A stretch of 64,000 nt of DNA from contig CAVVYW010000006.1 in NCBI GenBank assembly GCA_963752605.1, forward strand, positions 868,001 through 932,000. Direction: 5' to 3'. Both the position numbers and the translations under genes were made by a program. The notes beneath the pieces are model-generated. The model searched no databases. It saw only the letters and a program-made list of their open reading frames with translations, and was not told where the DNA came from. This document shows positions 52,685-62,149 of the stretch, one piece after another. Position 1 is the stretch's first letter. Each line of letters begins with the position of its first letter. This DNA comes from CAVVYW01 sp963752605 (lineage in GTDB: Bacteria > Actinomycetota > Thermoleophilia > Solirubrobacterales > 70-9).

Positions 52685-53943
52685 TCATGTCCATGGCTCA
52701 GCGCCATCGCCTGCCGCCGCTGCTCGTGCAGGTGCGGCGGCATGTCCTTGTAGACGTCTTCGAACATCGTCGACGGGTCCGGGATGTGGCCATCGACGAG
52801 CGTGCCGTAGCGCTCGGCCTCCTTCAGTGCCGCGCTCACCTGCGCGTCGAAGTCCTTCACCGCCGCGTCGTGCTCCTGCTCCGACCACGCGCCGATGCCG
52901 ATCAGGTGCCTCTTCAGCCGCTCGATCGGGTCGCCGAGCGGAAAGTGCTGCCAGTCGTCGGCGGGCCGGTAGCGCGACGGGTCGTCCGAGGTCGAATGCG
53001 CGCCGGCGCGGTACGTCACCCATTCGATCAACGTCGGTCCGAGGTTGCGGCGCGCACGCTCGGCGGCCCACGCGACGCCGCATAGCACCGCGAGGAAGTC
53101 GTTGCCGTCGACGCGCAACGACGCGATGCCGCAGCCCACGCCGCGTGCCGCGAAGGTCGTCGCCTCGCCGCCGGCGATCGCCTGGAACGTCGAGATCGCC
53201 CACTGGTTGTTGACGACGTTGAGGATCACCGGCGCGCGGTACACGTGCGCGAAGGTGAGCGCGGTGTGGAAGTCGGCCTCGGCGGTCGCGCCGTCGCCGA
53301 TCCAGGCCGACGCGATCTTCGTGTCGCCCTTGATCGCGCTCGCCATGCCCCAGCCCACCGCCTGGATGAACTGCGTCGCGAGGTTGCCCGAGATCGTGAA
53401 GAAGCCGGCGCGCTTGTACGAGTACATCACCGGCAGCTGCCGGCCCTTGACCGGGTCGCGCTCGTTGGACATCAGCTGGCAGATCATCTCGACCATCGAC
53501 ACGTCGTCGCGCGCGAGCAGCAGGCCTTGCTGGCGATAGGTCGGGAAGCACATGTCGCCTTGCTGCAGCGCGAGAGCATGCGCGGTCGCGATCGCCTCTT
53601 CGCCGAGGCATTGCATGTAGAACGAGATCTTCTTCTGGCGCTGCGCGATCAGCATGCGCGCGTCGTAGGCGCGTGTCTTCAGCATCGCGCGCAACCCGCG
53701 CTTCAGCAGCTCCGGGTCGGCATGCGGGTCCCACGGCCCGACCGCTCGGCCTTCGTCGTCGAGCACGCGCACGAGGCCGTTCGCGAGGTCGCTGGTGTCG
53801 GCCGGCGACGTGTCGATCGGCGGGCGTCGCACCGCGCCGGCCGGCGACACGTGCAGATAGGAGAAATCGGTTTCGCGGCCCGGGCGTCCGGTGGGCTCCG
53901 GCACATGCAGGCGCAGCGGCTCATGAGCGTGCGGGTCGTTCAT
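52685..53943 (-). CDS. bkdA1: branched-chain keto-acid dehydrogenase E1 alpha, 3' end uncertain
   Basis: Thiamine-diphosphate-binding alpha subunit that decarboxylates branched 2-keto acids. ATG 53943 gives MNDPHAHEPLRLHVPEP; TPP motif ASAWIGDGATAEADFHTALT and VNNQWAISTFQAIAGGE; phosphorylation-loop region YRAGAHSTSDDPSRYRPADD. As read, the frame has no stop before the E1 beta start and would fuse the two; a TGA at 52685 in another frame is the probable true end. First gene of bkdA1-A2-B; no lpdV follows. Confidence 0.87.
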
Positions 53944-54179
53944 CTCCGTCCTCCGCGCCCGATCGTGTCGGACGCCAAGTCGCTCGGCCCGGCGGCGCAC
54001 TGGGCGGATGGCCACGCACCGGCCGGAGGTCGCGGCCGCGTTGCGGGATCACCGCACGCGCTGCCGGCACCGGCAAGAGTACGCGTATTTTTGTCGCCGC
54101 GCTTGGGGCCCCTTCAGCCGACGCGGCATGATCGCGTCGTTCGCGCAGATGGTCGTCCGCCGCGCCCCGTCCTTTCAAA

Positions 54180-54360
54180 AGGATGCGAAGCAAGCGCTAG
54201 AAGGGAACGCTGGAGAGACGCCGCTAGGCACGAGCAAGGAAGCAGTAGGAGAGACGAGACAAAGGAGCAGCAAGAGATGGAGCTAGAAGGGCAGAGGGAA
54301 GAAGAGAAGAGCAAGGACGAGCGCAGCAGAGCGAATGCGAAGGAGAGCGCGCGATGAGGC
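54180..54360. other. purine-rich, T-poor non-coding tract
   Basis: The 644 bases between bkdA1 (53943) and the gene at 54588 hold no convincing gene. Within them about 180 bases of the + strand are mostly A and G, with T near 5%, and carry three CTAG tetramers. The open frames across it encode only low-complexity Arg/Glu/Ser-rich sequence. Nothing like it occurs elsewhere in the window. Function unknown; it could be a transcribed leader or a structured/triplex-prone spacer. Confidence 0.55.
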
Positions 54361-54372
54361 GGCGGAGGCACC

Positions 54373-54388
54373 GCGCGCGCGCGCGCGG
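54373..54388. repeat. (CG)8 dinucleotide run
   Basis: Sixteen bases of alternating C and G directly after the purine-rich tract. Alternating CG of this length favours the Z-DNA form in supercoiled DNA; chance occurrence in GC-rich DNA is possible. Confidence 0.6.
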
Positions 54389-54587
54389 GATGGCGCCACG
54401 CGAGAGAGCGAGCGCAGGCGGCTGGCGCGACAGCCAGGCCGCCGTGGCGCGAGCCGACGGCGACGTGCGCCGGCGCGCGCGCGCCTGCGCCACGCGCCTG
54501 GCGGCCGGTCGGTGTCGCCTGGGCGCCGCTCTCCAGCGTGGCCTTGGCCCTCCACACCCACGGTCAGCAGCGAGAAGGAGACCGCTC

Positions 54588-54887
54588 GTGGTTTCGCTCT
54601 TCGCCTTCGTCATGACCGCCTACGGGATGAATCCGTACCTGATCGCGTCGTTCAACTCGAGCTTCGCGTGCGAGAACGCCAAGACGCAGATCATCGCGGT
54701 GACGCTCGATCCGAGCGTCACCGGCCAGGGCACGCACTCTGTTGCGGCGCGCAACCTGAAATGCATCTCGACGCCGGGTCTCGTCGCCGCCGGATCGCGC
54801 CCGCCCGAGCCGGCGCCGCCGCCGAAGGCGAGCCCGCCCGCCGCACAGCCGGCCAAGAAGGCAGCGCCCGCGCCGACGAAGAAGTGA
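54588..54887 (+). CDS. small hypothetical protein with hydrophobic start and Pro/Ala/Lys tail
   Basis: 99-aa product of unknown function. GTG 54588 has AAGGAG seven bases upstream; an internal ATG at 54612 is an alternative. A short hydrophobic leader (VVSLFAFVMTAYGM) is followed by a small domain with two cysteines (SSFACENAKTQIIAVTLDPS; ARNLKCIST) and a low-complexity PPPKASPPAAQPAKKAAP tail. It lies 84 bases before the aldolase gene. Confidence 0.6.
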   Translation: MVSLFAFVMTAYGMNPYLIASFNSSFACENAKTQIIAVTLDPSVTGQGTHSVAARNLKCISTPGLVAAGSRPPEPAPPPKASPPAAQPAKKAAPAPTKK

Positions 54888-54971
54888 TCGCGTGAAGGGG
54901 CTTGCGCGTTGCCGCGTTCGGGCTTAAGACTCACCCACTGCTCGCTCATCACTGCAACGGAGGAAAGCGCC

Positions 54972-55994
54972 ATGGCCATTCCCGACGACCTGCAAGCGAC
55001 CGTGCAAGCCCTCGCGCAACGCGGCAAAGGCATCCTTGCGGCCGATGAAAGTGGACCGACGATCGCCAAGCGCTTCAAGGCGGTCGGCGTCGAGTCGACC
55101 GAGGAGAACCGGCGCGCGTACCGCGCGCTGATGCTCGCCACGCCGGGCCTCGGCGAATACATCAGCGGCGTGATCCTGTACGAGGAAACACTCGGCCAGC
55201 GCGCCGACGACGGCACGCCGTTGCCGCAGCTCGCGCAGCGGCAAGGCATCGTGCCGGGCATCAAGGTCGATGCCGGCAAGATCCCGCTGGCACTCGCCCC
55301 CGGCGACGAGATCACGCAGGGGCTCGACGGCCTGGCGAAGCGGCTCGAAGGCTACAAGGCACAAGGTGCACGCTTCGCGAAGTGGCGCGCGGTCTACAAC
55401 ATCAGCGATCGCCTGCCAAGCCGGCTTGCGGTGCAGGCGAACGCCGAAGCGCTCGCGTCGTATGCCGCGATCTGCCAGGAGCAAGGCGTGGTGCCGATCG
55501 TCGAGCCCGAGGTGCTGATCGACGGCGATCACACGATCGAGCGTTGCTCGCAGGTCACCGAGGAGGTGCTGCACGAGGTGTTCCATGCACTGCACCGGCA
55601 TCGCGTCGCGTTCGAGCACATGCTGCTCAAGCCGAGCATGGTGGTGCCGGGCAAGGAGCACGCGAAGCAGGCGACGCCCGCCGAGGTGGCAGCGCAGACG
55701 CTGCGCGTGCTGAAGCGCACGGTGCCGCCGGCCGTGCCGAGCATCAACTTCCTGTCGGGTGGGCAATCGCCCGAAGAAGCGACCGTCAATCTCGACGCGA
55801 TGAACCGCCTCGGGCCGCTGCCGTGGCTGCTGAGCTTCTCTTACGGCCGCGCGCTGCAGGACCCGTCGCAACAGGCCTGGCGCGGCCAGGCGGCCAATGC
55901 GAAGACCGCGCAACACGCGCTGCTCAAGCGCGCGCGGCTCAACAGCGCGGCGTGCCTGGGCAAGTACGCCGCGTCGATGGAACGCGGCGACTAG
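54972..55994 (+). CDS. class I fructose-bisphosphate aldolase
   Basis: 340-aa Schiff-base aldolase of the animal/plant-like class I type, cleaving fructose-1,6-bisphosphate in glycolysis or condensing trioses in gluconeogenesis. Motifs GILAADESGPTIAKRF, VYNISDRLPSRLAVQAN, IVEPEVLIDGDH and the Schiff-base lysine K220 in EHMLLKPSMV. ATG 54972 has GGAGGAA upstream. A Crp/Fnr gene follows 12 bases after the stop. Confidence 0.95.
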   Translation: MAIPDDLQATVQALAQRGKGILAADESGPTIAKRFKAVGVESTEENRRAYRALMLATPGLGEYISGVILYEETLGQRADDGTPLPQLAQRQGIVPGIKVDAGKIPLALAPGDEITQGLDGLAKRLEGYKAQGARFAKWRAVYNISDRLPSRLAVQANAEALASYAAICQEQGVVPIVEPEVLIDGDHTIERCSQVTEEVLHEVFHALHRHRVAFEHMLLKPSMVVPGKEHAKQATPAEVAAQTLRVLKRTVPPAVPSINFLSGGQSPEEATVNLDAMNRLGPLPWLLSFSYGRALQDPSQQAWRGQAANAKTAQHALLKRARLNSAACLGKYAASMERGD

Positions 55995-56006
55995 CGGTCA
56001 CACCGC

Positions 56007-56681
56007 ATGCCGACGCTCAGCGAAGCCATCGACCAGGCCACGTGGTCGCAGGTGTTGACCGAGAAGGAGCGCTGGCGCGTCGAGGCAGAGACGGTCACAC
56101 GCACGATCCCGAAGGAGGGCCTCGTCTGCATGAAAGGCGAGCCGGCCAGGCACTGGATCGGCGTGATCGACGGGCTGGTCAAGGTCGCGACGACCTCGCC
56201 GAGCGGCAAGCTGGCCACGTTCAGCGGCGTGCCGACCGGCGGCTGGATCGGCGAAGGATCGCTGCTCAAAGACGACCCGCTGTACTACGACGTCGTCGCG
56301 TTGCGCGACAGCCAGATCGCGTACGTGCCGCGGGCAGTGTTCCTCTGGCTGATGGACAACAACCCGCGCTTCGTGCGTTTCCTCGTGACGCAGCTGAACG
56401 CGCGGCTCGCGCAGGCGATGGCGATCATCGAAGCCGAACGGCTGCGCGGCAGCGACGGCCGCGTCGCACATTGCCTGGCGAACCTGTACAACCCGACGCT
56501 ATACCCCGGCACCACGACGACGCTGCGCATCAGCCAGGAAGAGATCGGGCTGATCGCCGGCGTCTCGCGCCAGCGCGTCAATCAGGCGCTGCAGGTGTTG
56601 CAGCAGAAGAACCTGCTGCGAGTCGAAAACTTCGGCATCACGATCGTCGACCCGCAACGGCTGCGTTCGTTCGAGCGGTAG
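56007..56681 (+). CDS. Crp/Fnr-family transcriptional regulator
   Basis: 224-aa regulator: cyclic-nucleotide-binding-like beta-roll (residues ~25-115), dimer helix (~125-155) and HTH (ISQEEIGLIAGVSRQRVNQA). Only one cysteine is in the N-terminal half (C41), so it is not an FNR-type iron-sulfur sensor. It may be co-transcribed with the aldolase gene. Effector unknown. Confidence 0.88.
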   Translation: MPTLSEAIDQATWSQVLTEKERWRVEAETVTRTIPKEGLVCMKGEPARHWIGVIDGLVKVATTSPSGKLATFSGVPTGGWIGEGSLLKDDPLYYDVVALRDSQIAYVPRAVFLWLMDNNPRFVRFLVTQLNARLAQAMAIIEAERLRGSDGRVAHCLANLYNPTLYPGTTTTLRISQEEIGLIAGVSRQRVNQALQVLQQKNLLRVENFGITIVDPQRLRSFER

Positions 56682-56697
56682 GCGCCGAGGACGGCGA

Positions 56698-57813
56698 TCA
56701 CGACTCCTCCGACGTGCCGAGCGTCACCTCCTGCTTGCGGGTCTTGCCGGCCTGCCACAGCGTCAGCGTGACCTTGTCGCCCGGCTGGAAGCGCTCGAGC
56801 ACCGACAACATGCCGTCGATGTCGGTCACCGGCTCGTCGTTGATCGCGGTGATGACGTCGCCCGGCACGATGTTGCCTTCGCTGCCGCGCGCGAACGGCT
56901 TCAGCCCGGCGCGTTGCGCGGGGCTGCCCGGCATCACCTGCACGAGCGGCACGCCCTTCGGCAGCCCGAGCGCGCGCACCATCGCCTCGGGCCCGGCGGC
57001 CACGCCGATCGCCGGCCGCGTCATGCGGCCGTCGCGGATCAGGCGCGGCACGATGCGATTCACCTCGTCGACCGGAATCGCGAAACCGATGCCCGCGCTC
57101 GCGCCCGACGGGCTCCAGATCGCGGTGTTGACGCCGATCACGCGGCCGGCCGAGTCGAGCAGCGGGCCGCCGGAGTTGCCGGGGTTGATCGCCGCGTCGG
57201 TCTGGACCACGCCGCGGATCGTGCGCTGGTTCACCGAGTCGATCTCGCGGTTGAGCGCGCTGACGACGCCGGTGGTCAGCGTCTGATCGAGCCCGAACGG
57301 ATTGCCGATCGCGTACACGCGCTGGCCGACGACGAGATCCTTGCTGGAGCCGATCGCAAGCGGCGGCAGCTTGTTCTTCGGTGCGTCGATCTTCAGCACC
57401 GCGATGTCACGGTCGGGGAAGACGCCGACCAGTTGTGCCTTGAAGCTGGTCTGGTCGGCCAGCGTGACGCGCGCGCCGGTGGCTTCCTGCACGACGTGGA
57501 AGTTGGTGACGATGTAGCCGCGGTCGTCCCACACGAAGCCGGTGCCGGTGCCGCGCGGCACCTGCTGCACGTTCATCGAAAAGATGTCGCGCGAGGTCGC
57601 AAGCGTCGTGATGTTCACGACCGACGGCGACGCGGTCTTGAACACCGAGACGTTGTTCTGCTCGTCGGCGTTCAGCGGGCCGCGCGTCGCCACTTGTCGC
57701 GGCGATGCTTCGGTGGTGCTCCGGACCTGGCACGAGGCGAGCGCAGCGAGCGCGACGACGGCACCGGCGAGCCACTGCCCTGCGTGGGCGACAAGCGATC
57801 GAAAGCGGATCAT
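56698..57813 (-). CDS. HtrA/DegS-like trypsin-type serine protease lipoprotein
   Basis: 371-aa envelope quality-control protease with catalytic triad H106 (VTNFHVV), D136 (PDRDIAVL) and S214 (NPGNSGGP), then one PDZ domain (~265-365). A lipobox-like LAALASC (C28) suggests an outer- or inner-membrane lipoprotein rather than a soluble DegP; single PDZ is DegS/HhoB-like. ATG 57813 begins MIRFRSLVAH. Convergent with the Crp/Fnr gene, 16 bases apart. Confidence 0.9.
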   Translation of the reverse strand: MIRFRSLVAHAGQWLAGAVVALAALASCQVRSTTEASPRQVATRGPLNADEQNNVSVFKTASPSVVNITTLATSRDIFSMNVQQVPRGTGTGFVWDDRGYIVTNFHVVQEATGARVTLADQTSFKAQLVGVFPDRDIAVLKIDAPKNKLPPLAIGSSKDLVVGQRVYAIGNPFGLDQTLTTGVVSALNREIDSVNQRTIRGVVQTDAAINPGNSGGPLLDSAGRVIGVNTAIWSPSGASAGIGFAIPVDEVNRIVPRLIRDGRMTRPAIGVAAGPEAMVRALGLPKGVPLVQVMPGSPAQRAGLKPFARGSEGNIVPGDVITAINDEPVTDIDGMLSVLERFQPGDKVTLTLWQAGKTRKQEVTLGTSEES

Positions 57814-57925
57814 GGCGACCTCCTCGTGCAAGCGGTGGTGCGTCCGGCAGCGCACACGGCAAGCGGCCCTCGCGCGGACGCGAATGCCAGTATCGTGGCA
57901 AGCCTCATGCCCGAGGCCGACGCGA

Positions 57926-58630
57926 TCAGCTCAGGCCGCTGACCGGCAGCGCGGCGCCGTGGATCGCACGCGCGGCATCGGACGCAAGGAACACGATCGT
58001 GTTCGCGAGGTCTTGCGGCGCGACCCAGCGCGCCGGGTCGGCGCCGGGCATCGCGGCGCGGTTCTCCGGCGTATCGATGATCGTCGGCAGCACGCAGTTG
58101 ACGTTGATGTTGCGCTCGCGCAGCTCGGCCGCCATCGACTCGGTGAGCCGGATCACCGAGCTCTTGGACGCAACGTAAGCACCCATCTGCGCCACGCCCT
58201 TTTGCGCCGACGCCGCGCCGACGTTGACGATCTTGCCGCCGCCGGCTGCAATCATGCGCGGCACCACTGCACGCACCGCATGCAGCAGCGTGCGTGTGTT
58301 CAGGTCGAACAGGAAGTTCCACGTCGCGTCGCTCGTCTCGTGCACCGCCTCGCCCATGCGAAAGCCGCCGGCGAGGTTGCACAACACATCGACGCGGCCG
58401 AAGCGATCGATCGCCTCTTGCGCGACGCCATCGGCCTGCGCTTGCTCGAGCAGGTTCGCGGGCGCGAACAGGCGGCGCTCGCCGGCTGAACCGAACGCGG
58501 CGGCGAGGCTTTGCTCGCGCAGGTCGACGAGCACGAGCCGCGCGCCGCGCGCGGCGAATGCGTCAGCCACCGCGCGCCCGAGGTTGCCGGCTGCGCCGGT
58601 GACGATCACGACGCGATCGTTGAAGTCCAT
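57926..58630 (-). CDS. short-chain dehydrogenase/reductase
   Basis: 234-aa classical SDR. Cofactor motif TGAAGNLG (11-18), NLAGG near residue 85, active-site S141 and Y152-x3-K156 (AYVASK). The D at the end of beta-2 (VLVDLRE) favours NAD. Start ATG 58630 follows an AAGGAGG site. Substrate unknown. The 172 bases to the next gene hold its promoter region only. Confidence 0.9.
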   Translation of the reverse strand: MDFNDRVVIVTGAAGNLGRAVADAFAARGARLVLVDLREQSLAAAFGSAGERRLFAPANLLEQAQADGVAQEAIDRFGRVDVLCNLAGGFRMGEAVHETSDATWNFLFDLNTRTLLHAVRAVVPRMIAAGGGKIVNVGAASAQKGVAQMGAYVASKSSVIRLTESMAAELRERNINVNCVLPTIIDTPENRAAMPGADPARWVAPQDLANTIVFLASDAARAIHGAALPVSGLS

Positions 58631-58802
58631 GTCGTCCTCCTTGGTGTGTCACGCGATGGTAGCGGGGGACACGGCGCGGCCGCGCGCCGCCACGCTTGTG
58701 AAACCGACCGTGGTGACCGGACAATGCGCCTTCCGTCGAAGCGACCTGGCGGTCGCCGCGAAATCGTACGAAACGATCATTGGCCAACAGGGCAGCACTC
58801 TC

Positions 58803-59201
58803 ATGCTGAAGACCTATCGTGGCAGTTGCCACTGTGGTGCGGTCGTGTTCGAAGCGGAGCTCGACCTCGGCCAGAGCACCTACCGCTGCAACTGCTCGAT
58901 CTGTCGCCGCACACGCTTCTGGCCGGCGGTGGCGCGAGAGGGCGCGTTCCGCCTGCTCAGCGGCGAAGCCGATCTGACGAAGTACCTGTTCAACACCAGG
59001 AAGAACGAACACTACTTCTGCAAGCACTGCGGCGTGCGTGCGTTCGGCATCGGGACCGAGACGCCGATCGGCAAGATGTACGGCATCAACGTGGGCTGCC
59101 TCACCGACGTCTCCGACGAAGAGCTGTCACGCTTGACGATCACCTTCGTGGACGGCCTCAACGACAGGCAAAGTGCCCCGGAGTTCTACGCGCACCTGTG
59201 A
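58803..59201 (+). CDS. GFA-family zinc-binding protein
   Basis: 132-aa glutathione-dependent formaldehyde-activating-like protein. Zinc cysteines appear in the usual spacing: C9/C11 (SCHCG), C29/C31/C34 (RCNCSIC) and C73/C76 (YFCKHCGVRAFG). Many members have no proven activity with formaldehyde. ATG 58803 gives the conserved start; upstream open sequence lacks the family pattern. Confidence 0.9.
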   Translation: MLKTYRGSCHCGAVVFEAELDLGQSTYRCNCSICRRTRFWPAVAREGAFRLLSGEADLTKYLFNTRKNEHYFCKHCGVRAFGIGTETPIGKMYGINVGCLTDVSDEELSRLTITFVDGLNDRQSAPEFYAHL

Positions 59202-59224
59202 GTTTCACAGTGCCGCGTTTCCCT

Positions 59225-59990
59225 TCAGCGCGCGAGCCAGCCGCCGTCGACCACCAGCGTGTGCCCGTGCACGTAGTCGGATGCCGGCGACGCGAGGAAC
59301 ACCGCGGCACCGGCCACTTCGTCCGGCCGCCCCCAGCGCCCGGCCGGGATGCGCCCGAGGATCTCGGCGTAGCGTTTTTCGTCGCCCGCAACGCGCTCGT
59401 GAGCTCGGTTTCGATGTAGCCGGGCGCGATCGCGTTGACGTTGATGCCGCGCGGCGCCCATTCGTTGGCGAGCGCCTTCGTCAGCCCCATCAGCGCGCTC
59501 TTCGACGCGGCGTATGCCGGCACGAACACGCCGCCTTGAAACGACAGCAGCGAGGCGATGTTGATGATCTTGCCGCCGCTGCCGTGCTGCAGGCAGCGGC
59601 GTGCGAACGCCTGCGCGAGCAGGAACGCCGAGCGCAGGTTGAGATTGACCACCGCGTCCCAGTCGTCGATGGCCACATCGATCGCCGCGCAGCGGCGCAC
59701 CATGCCGGCGTTGTTGACGAGCACGTCGAGACGGCCTTGCCAGCCGGCGGCTTGCTCGACGAGCGCCCGATCTCGTCGCCCTCCGACAGGTCGGCGGCGA
59801 TCGGCAGAAAGCGCCTGCCGCCCGCTTCGACGCCGGCGCGCGTCGCGCTCATGTCGCTGGTGGCCACACCGACCACATCGGCGCCGGCGTGCGCGAGCGC
59901 GATCGCCATCGCCTGCCCCATGCCGCGGCTCGCGCCGGTGACGAGCGCGACCTTGCCGTCAACGCGGAACATCGAGGCGGGATCGTTCAT
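59225..59990 (-). CDS. short-chain dehydrogenase (KduD-like), two frameshifts
   Basis: About 254-aa SDR read in three frames. Part 1 from ATG 59990: VALVTGASRGMGQAMAIALA. Part 2: LVNNAGMVRRCAAIDVAIDD, YAASKSALMGLTKALANEWA and NVNAIAPGYIETEL. Part 3: RYAEILGRIPAGRWGRPDEV to VVDGGWLAR at 59225. Breaks near 59765 and 59400 lose no sequence, so indel errors are likely. Similarity of part 3 to 2-deoxy-D-gluconate 3-dehydrogenases is the basis of the name. Confidence 0.8.
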
Positions 59991-60001
59991 GCCCGCCTTT
60001 G

Positions 60002-60677
60002 TACCTCAACGAACCTCTGACCGAGATCCCACGAAGCACAGCACGCATGCATGCCTGCGGGCACGACACTCACGTGGCGATGCTGCTCGGTGCGGCGTCG
60101 ATTCTCTCGAAGATGCGCGCCGAATTGCCGGGCACGGTGGTGTTTCTGTTCCAGCCGGCCGAAGAGTGGGGCGGTGCGGGCTCTCCGTCAGGCGCGTTCG
60201 CGATGGTCGCGGCCGGCGCGATGGACAACCCCAAGGTGGACGCCGTGTTCGGCCAGCACATCGGCACCGGCGCACCCGGGCGGCGCGATCAACTACCGGC
60301 GCGGCGGCACGATGGCAAGCGCGGACGCCTTCTTCATCACGGTGAAGGGCACCGGCGGACACGGCGCGATGCCGTGGCTGAGCAAGGATCCGATCGTCAC
60401 CGGAGCGCAAATCGTCACCAGTCTGCAATCGATCGTCAGTCGCCAGGCCAACTTGTCCGAAGGGGCGGCGGTCGTCACCGTAGGTCAGCTGAACGGGGGC
60501 AACCGAACGAACATCATCCCCGAGGAAGCCAGCATCGCGGGCACGATCCGCACGCTGAACGAGTCCACGCGCAACCAGATGCACGAGGCCATCACGCGCA
60601 TTAAGTACATGAAGACCGGCGTGACGGCACTGGTGAACGTGGCACTGGCATACATGCAGGCGAGAGCCGGCAGGTGA
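60002..60677 (+). pseudogene. peptidase M20 (amidohydrolase) remnant
   Basis: Internal fragment of an M20D aminoacylase/hippurate-hydrolase-type gene. It begins in mid-domain at the metal site (STARMHACGHDTHVAMLLGA; FLFQPAEEWGGAG), changes frame near 60290 (TVKGTGGHGAMPWLSKDPIV; TIRTLNESTRNQ) and stops at 60677. About 100 N-terminal residues with the first metal ligand and ~80 or more C-terminal residues are missing, and neither is found nearby. Unlike neighbouring frameshifted genes this looks truly truncated. Confidence 0.8.
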
Positions 60678-60742
60678 ACGAGCAATCCGCGTAGACGCCC
60701 GGCACCCGGATCACCACTGCGCCGACGCGCTATCGTCAGAGC

Positions 60743-60973
60743 ATGGCGATTCGCGTGGAGTGCTACGCCGGCTATCGCGGTGAACAGGAACCGCTCGCCT
60801 TCTGGCTCGGCGAGCGCCGGCTGGCCGTGCGCGGCATCGTCGATCGCTGGTTTGCACCGATGCAGCGCTGGTTCAAGGTCGACGCCGATGACGGGCACAT
60901 CTACATCCTTCGACACGACGAGGCGACCGGAGACTGGGAGCTTGCCGCCTTCACGCGGGGTGACGGCGGCTGA
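60743..60973 (+). CDS. small conserved hypothetical protein
   Basis: 76-aa soluble, beta-rich and tryptophan-containing protein (PLAFWLGERRLAVRGIVDRW; QRWFKVDADDGHIYILRHDE; GDWELAAFTRGDGG), similar in layout to short DUF6504-like proteins. No catalytic motif. No strong ribosome site is seen before ATG 60743. Function unknown. Confidence 0.55.
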   Translation: MAIRVECYAGYRGEQEPLAFWLGERRLAVRGIVDRWFAPMQRWFKVDADDGHIYILRHDEATGDWELAAFTRGDGG

Positions 60974-61067
60974 GTCATTGCCTCATCAGGCTCTGAGTCG
61001 CACGTGCCCTTGATGACGCCGTACAAGCAGGGCGCGATAAGCCGGCGGACCTCCGACCAGCGATCCC

Positions 61068-62137
61068 TCAGCGCACCGTGCCGCGCGCGGCGACCGGCCA
61101 CACCTCTCGACCTGCCGCCGCGCACGCCGTAGACCTCGTCGACCATGTTGCTGACGACGCAGCAGTGGTTCGGCACGACGTGCACGACGTCGCCGACCGC
61201 CGGCCGCTCGCGGCATTTCGACAGGTCGATGACGCCGTGCTCCTCGGACAGATGCGGGATCACCGCCTCCGGATACTCGACGACGTGGCCGTAGCCGGTC
61301 ACCGTGTACAGGTCCGAGGTCAGCACCTTGGTGCCGCAGTCGATCACCGCGCGGGTGTCGGTGGGGCGGCTGACGACGGTCGCGCGCACGCGCATCGCGC
61401 AGTCGTCCCACGTCGCGGCGCCCGCCGTCGACCGTCATCACGTCGTTGTAGATGTAGGTGCCGGCGCGATGCTCGGTCAGCATCGGAAACTTGTCCACGT
61501 TCACGATCGCCGGCGTGCCGCCGCCCGAAACCACCGGCACCGCGAATGCCGGCGCGCTCGAACAGCGCGAAGCGCCTCGTCGAAGAAGTCGTGCGAGCTC
61601 GGGTAGCCGGCACGGGAACGTCATCAGCCCCTCGAATCGCATGCGCGGCATGCGCATCGCCGCGCGCGCGAGATCGAGCGCCGCCTGCGGCGTCTGCACG
61701 CCGTTGCGGCCCATGCCGGTATCGCACTCGATGAGGAAGCGGCACGTCGCGCGCCGTGACGCAGTGCCGGCATCGGACAGGCCTTTCGCGACCACTTCGT
61801 TGTCGAGCACGACGGCAAGGCGCTTCAGTCGCTTGACGAGAGCTCCATCAGCCGATCGGTCTTCGCCTCGCCGACGATGTTGAACGCGAGCAGCACGTCG
61901 TCGGCGACACCGGCGTCGGCGAAGACCTCGACCTCGCCGAGCTTCTGGCAGGTGATGCCGACGGCGCCCGCCTGCATCTGCAGCTTGCCGAGCGCCGGGA
62001 TCTTGTGCGTCTTGATGTGCGGCCGGTTCGCGAGGCCGAGCTGACGACAGGTGCGGCTGCACGCGGCGCGATGTTCGTCCTCCATCATGTCGAGCCGACG
62101 GTCACGGCGGGGGTTTCGAGCGTTTGACGAGGGTCAT
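61068..62137 (-). CDS. DSD1-type PLP enzyme (D-threonine aldolase-like), many frameshifts
   Basis: Alanine-racemase-fold, PLP- and metal-dependent enzyme acting on D-hydroxy-amino acids. Pieces in order: start 62137; QTLETPAVTV; LGLANRPHIKTHKIPALG with the PLP lysine; GEVEVFADAGVADDVLLAFN; RFLIECDTGMGRNGVQTPQA; FEGLMTFPC; VVSGGGTPAIVNVDKFPMLT; LYTVTGYGHVVEYPEAVIPH; VVPNHCCVVSNMVDEV with the C-terminal metal HxC; EVWPVAARGTVR then TGA at 61068. At least five frame changes, but nothing lost. Its start is 12 bases past the dctM stop, on the same strand. Confidence 0.78.
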
Positions 62138-62149
62138 CGGCGATTTCCT

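Noticed and set aside
52333..54015. A natural E1alpha-E1beta fusion protein
   Set aside because: The joint lacks a linker or conserved sequence, the true E1beta start (MATT) is visible in another frame, and surrounding indels explain the lost stop.
54335..54587. Possible N-terminal extension of the small protein at 54588
   Set aside because: The upstream codons are Arg/Ala low complexity over the purine-rich and CG tracts, and AAGGAG favours the GTG at 54588.
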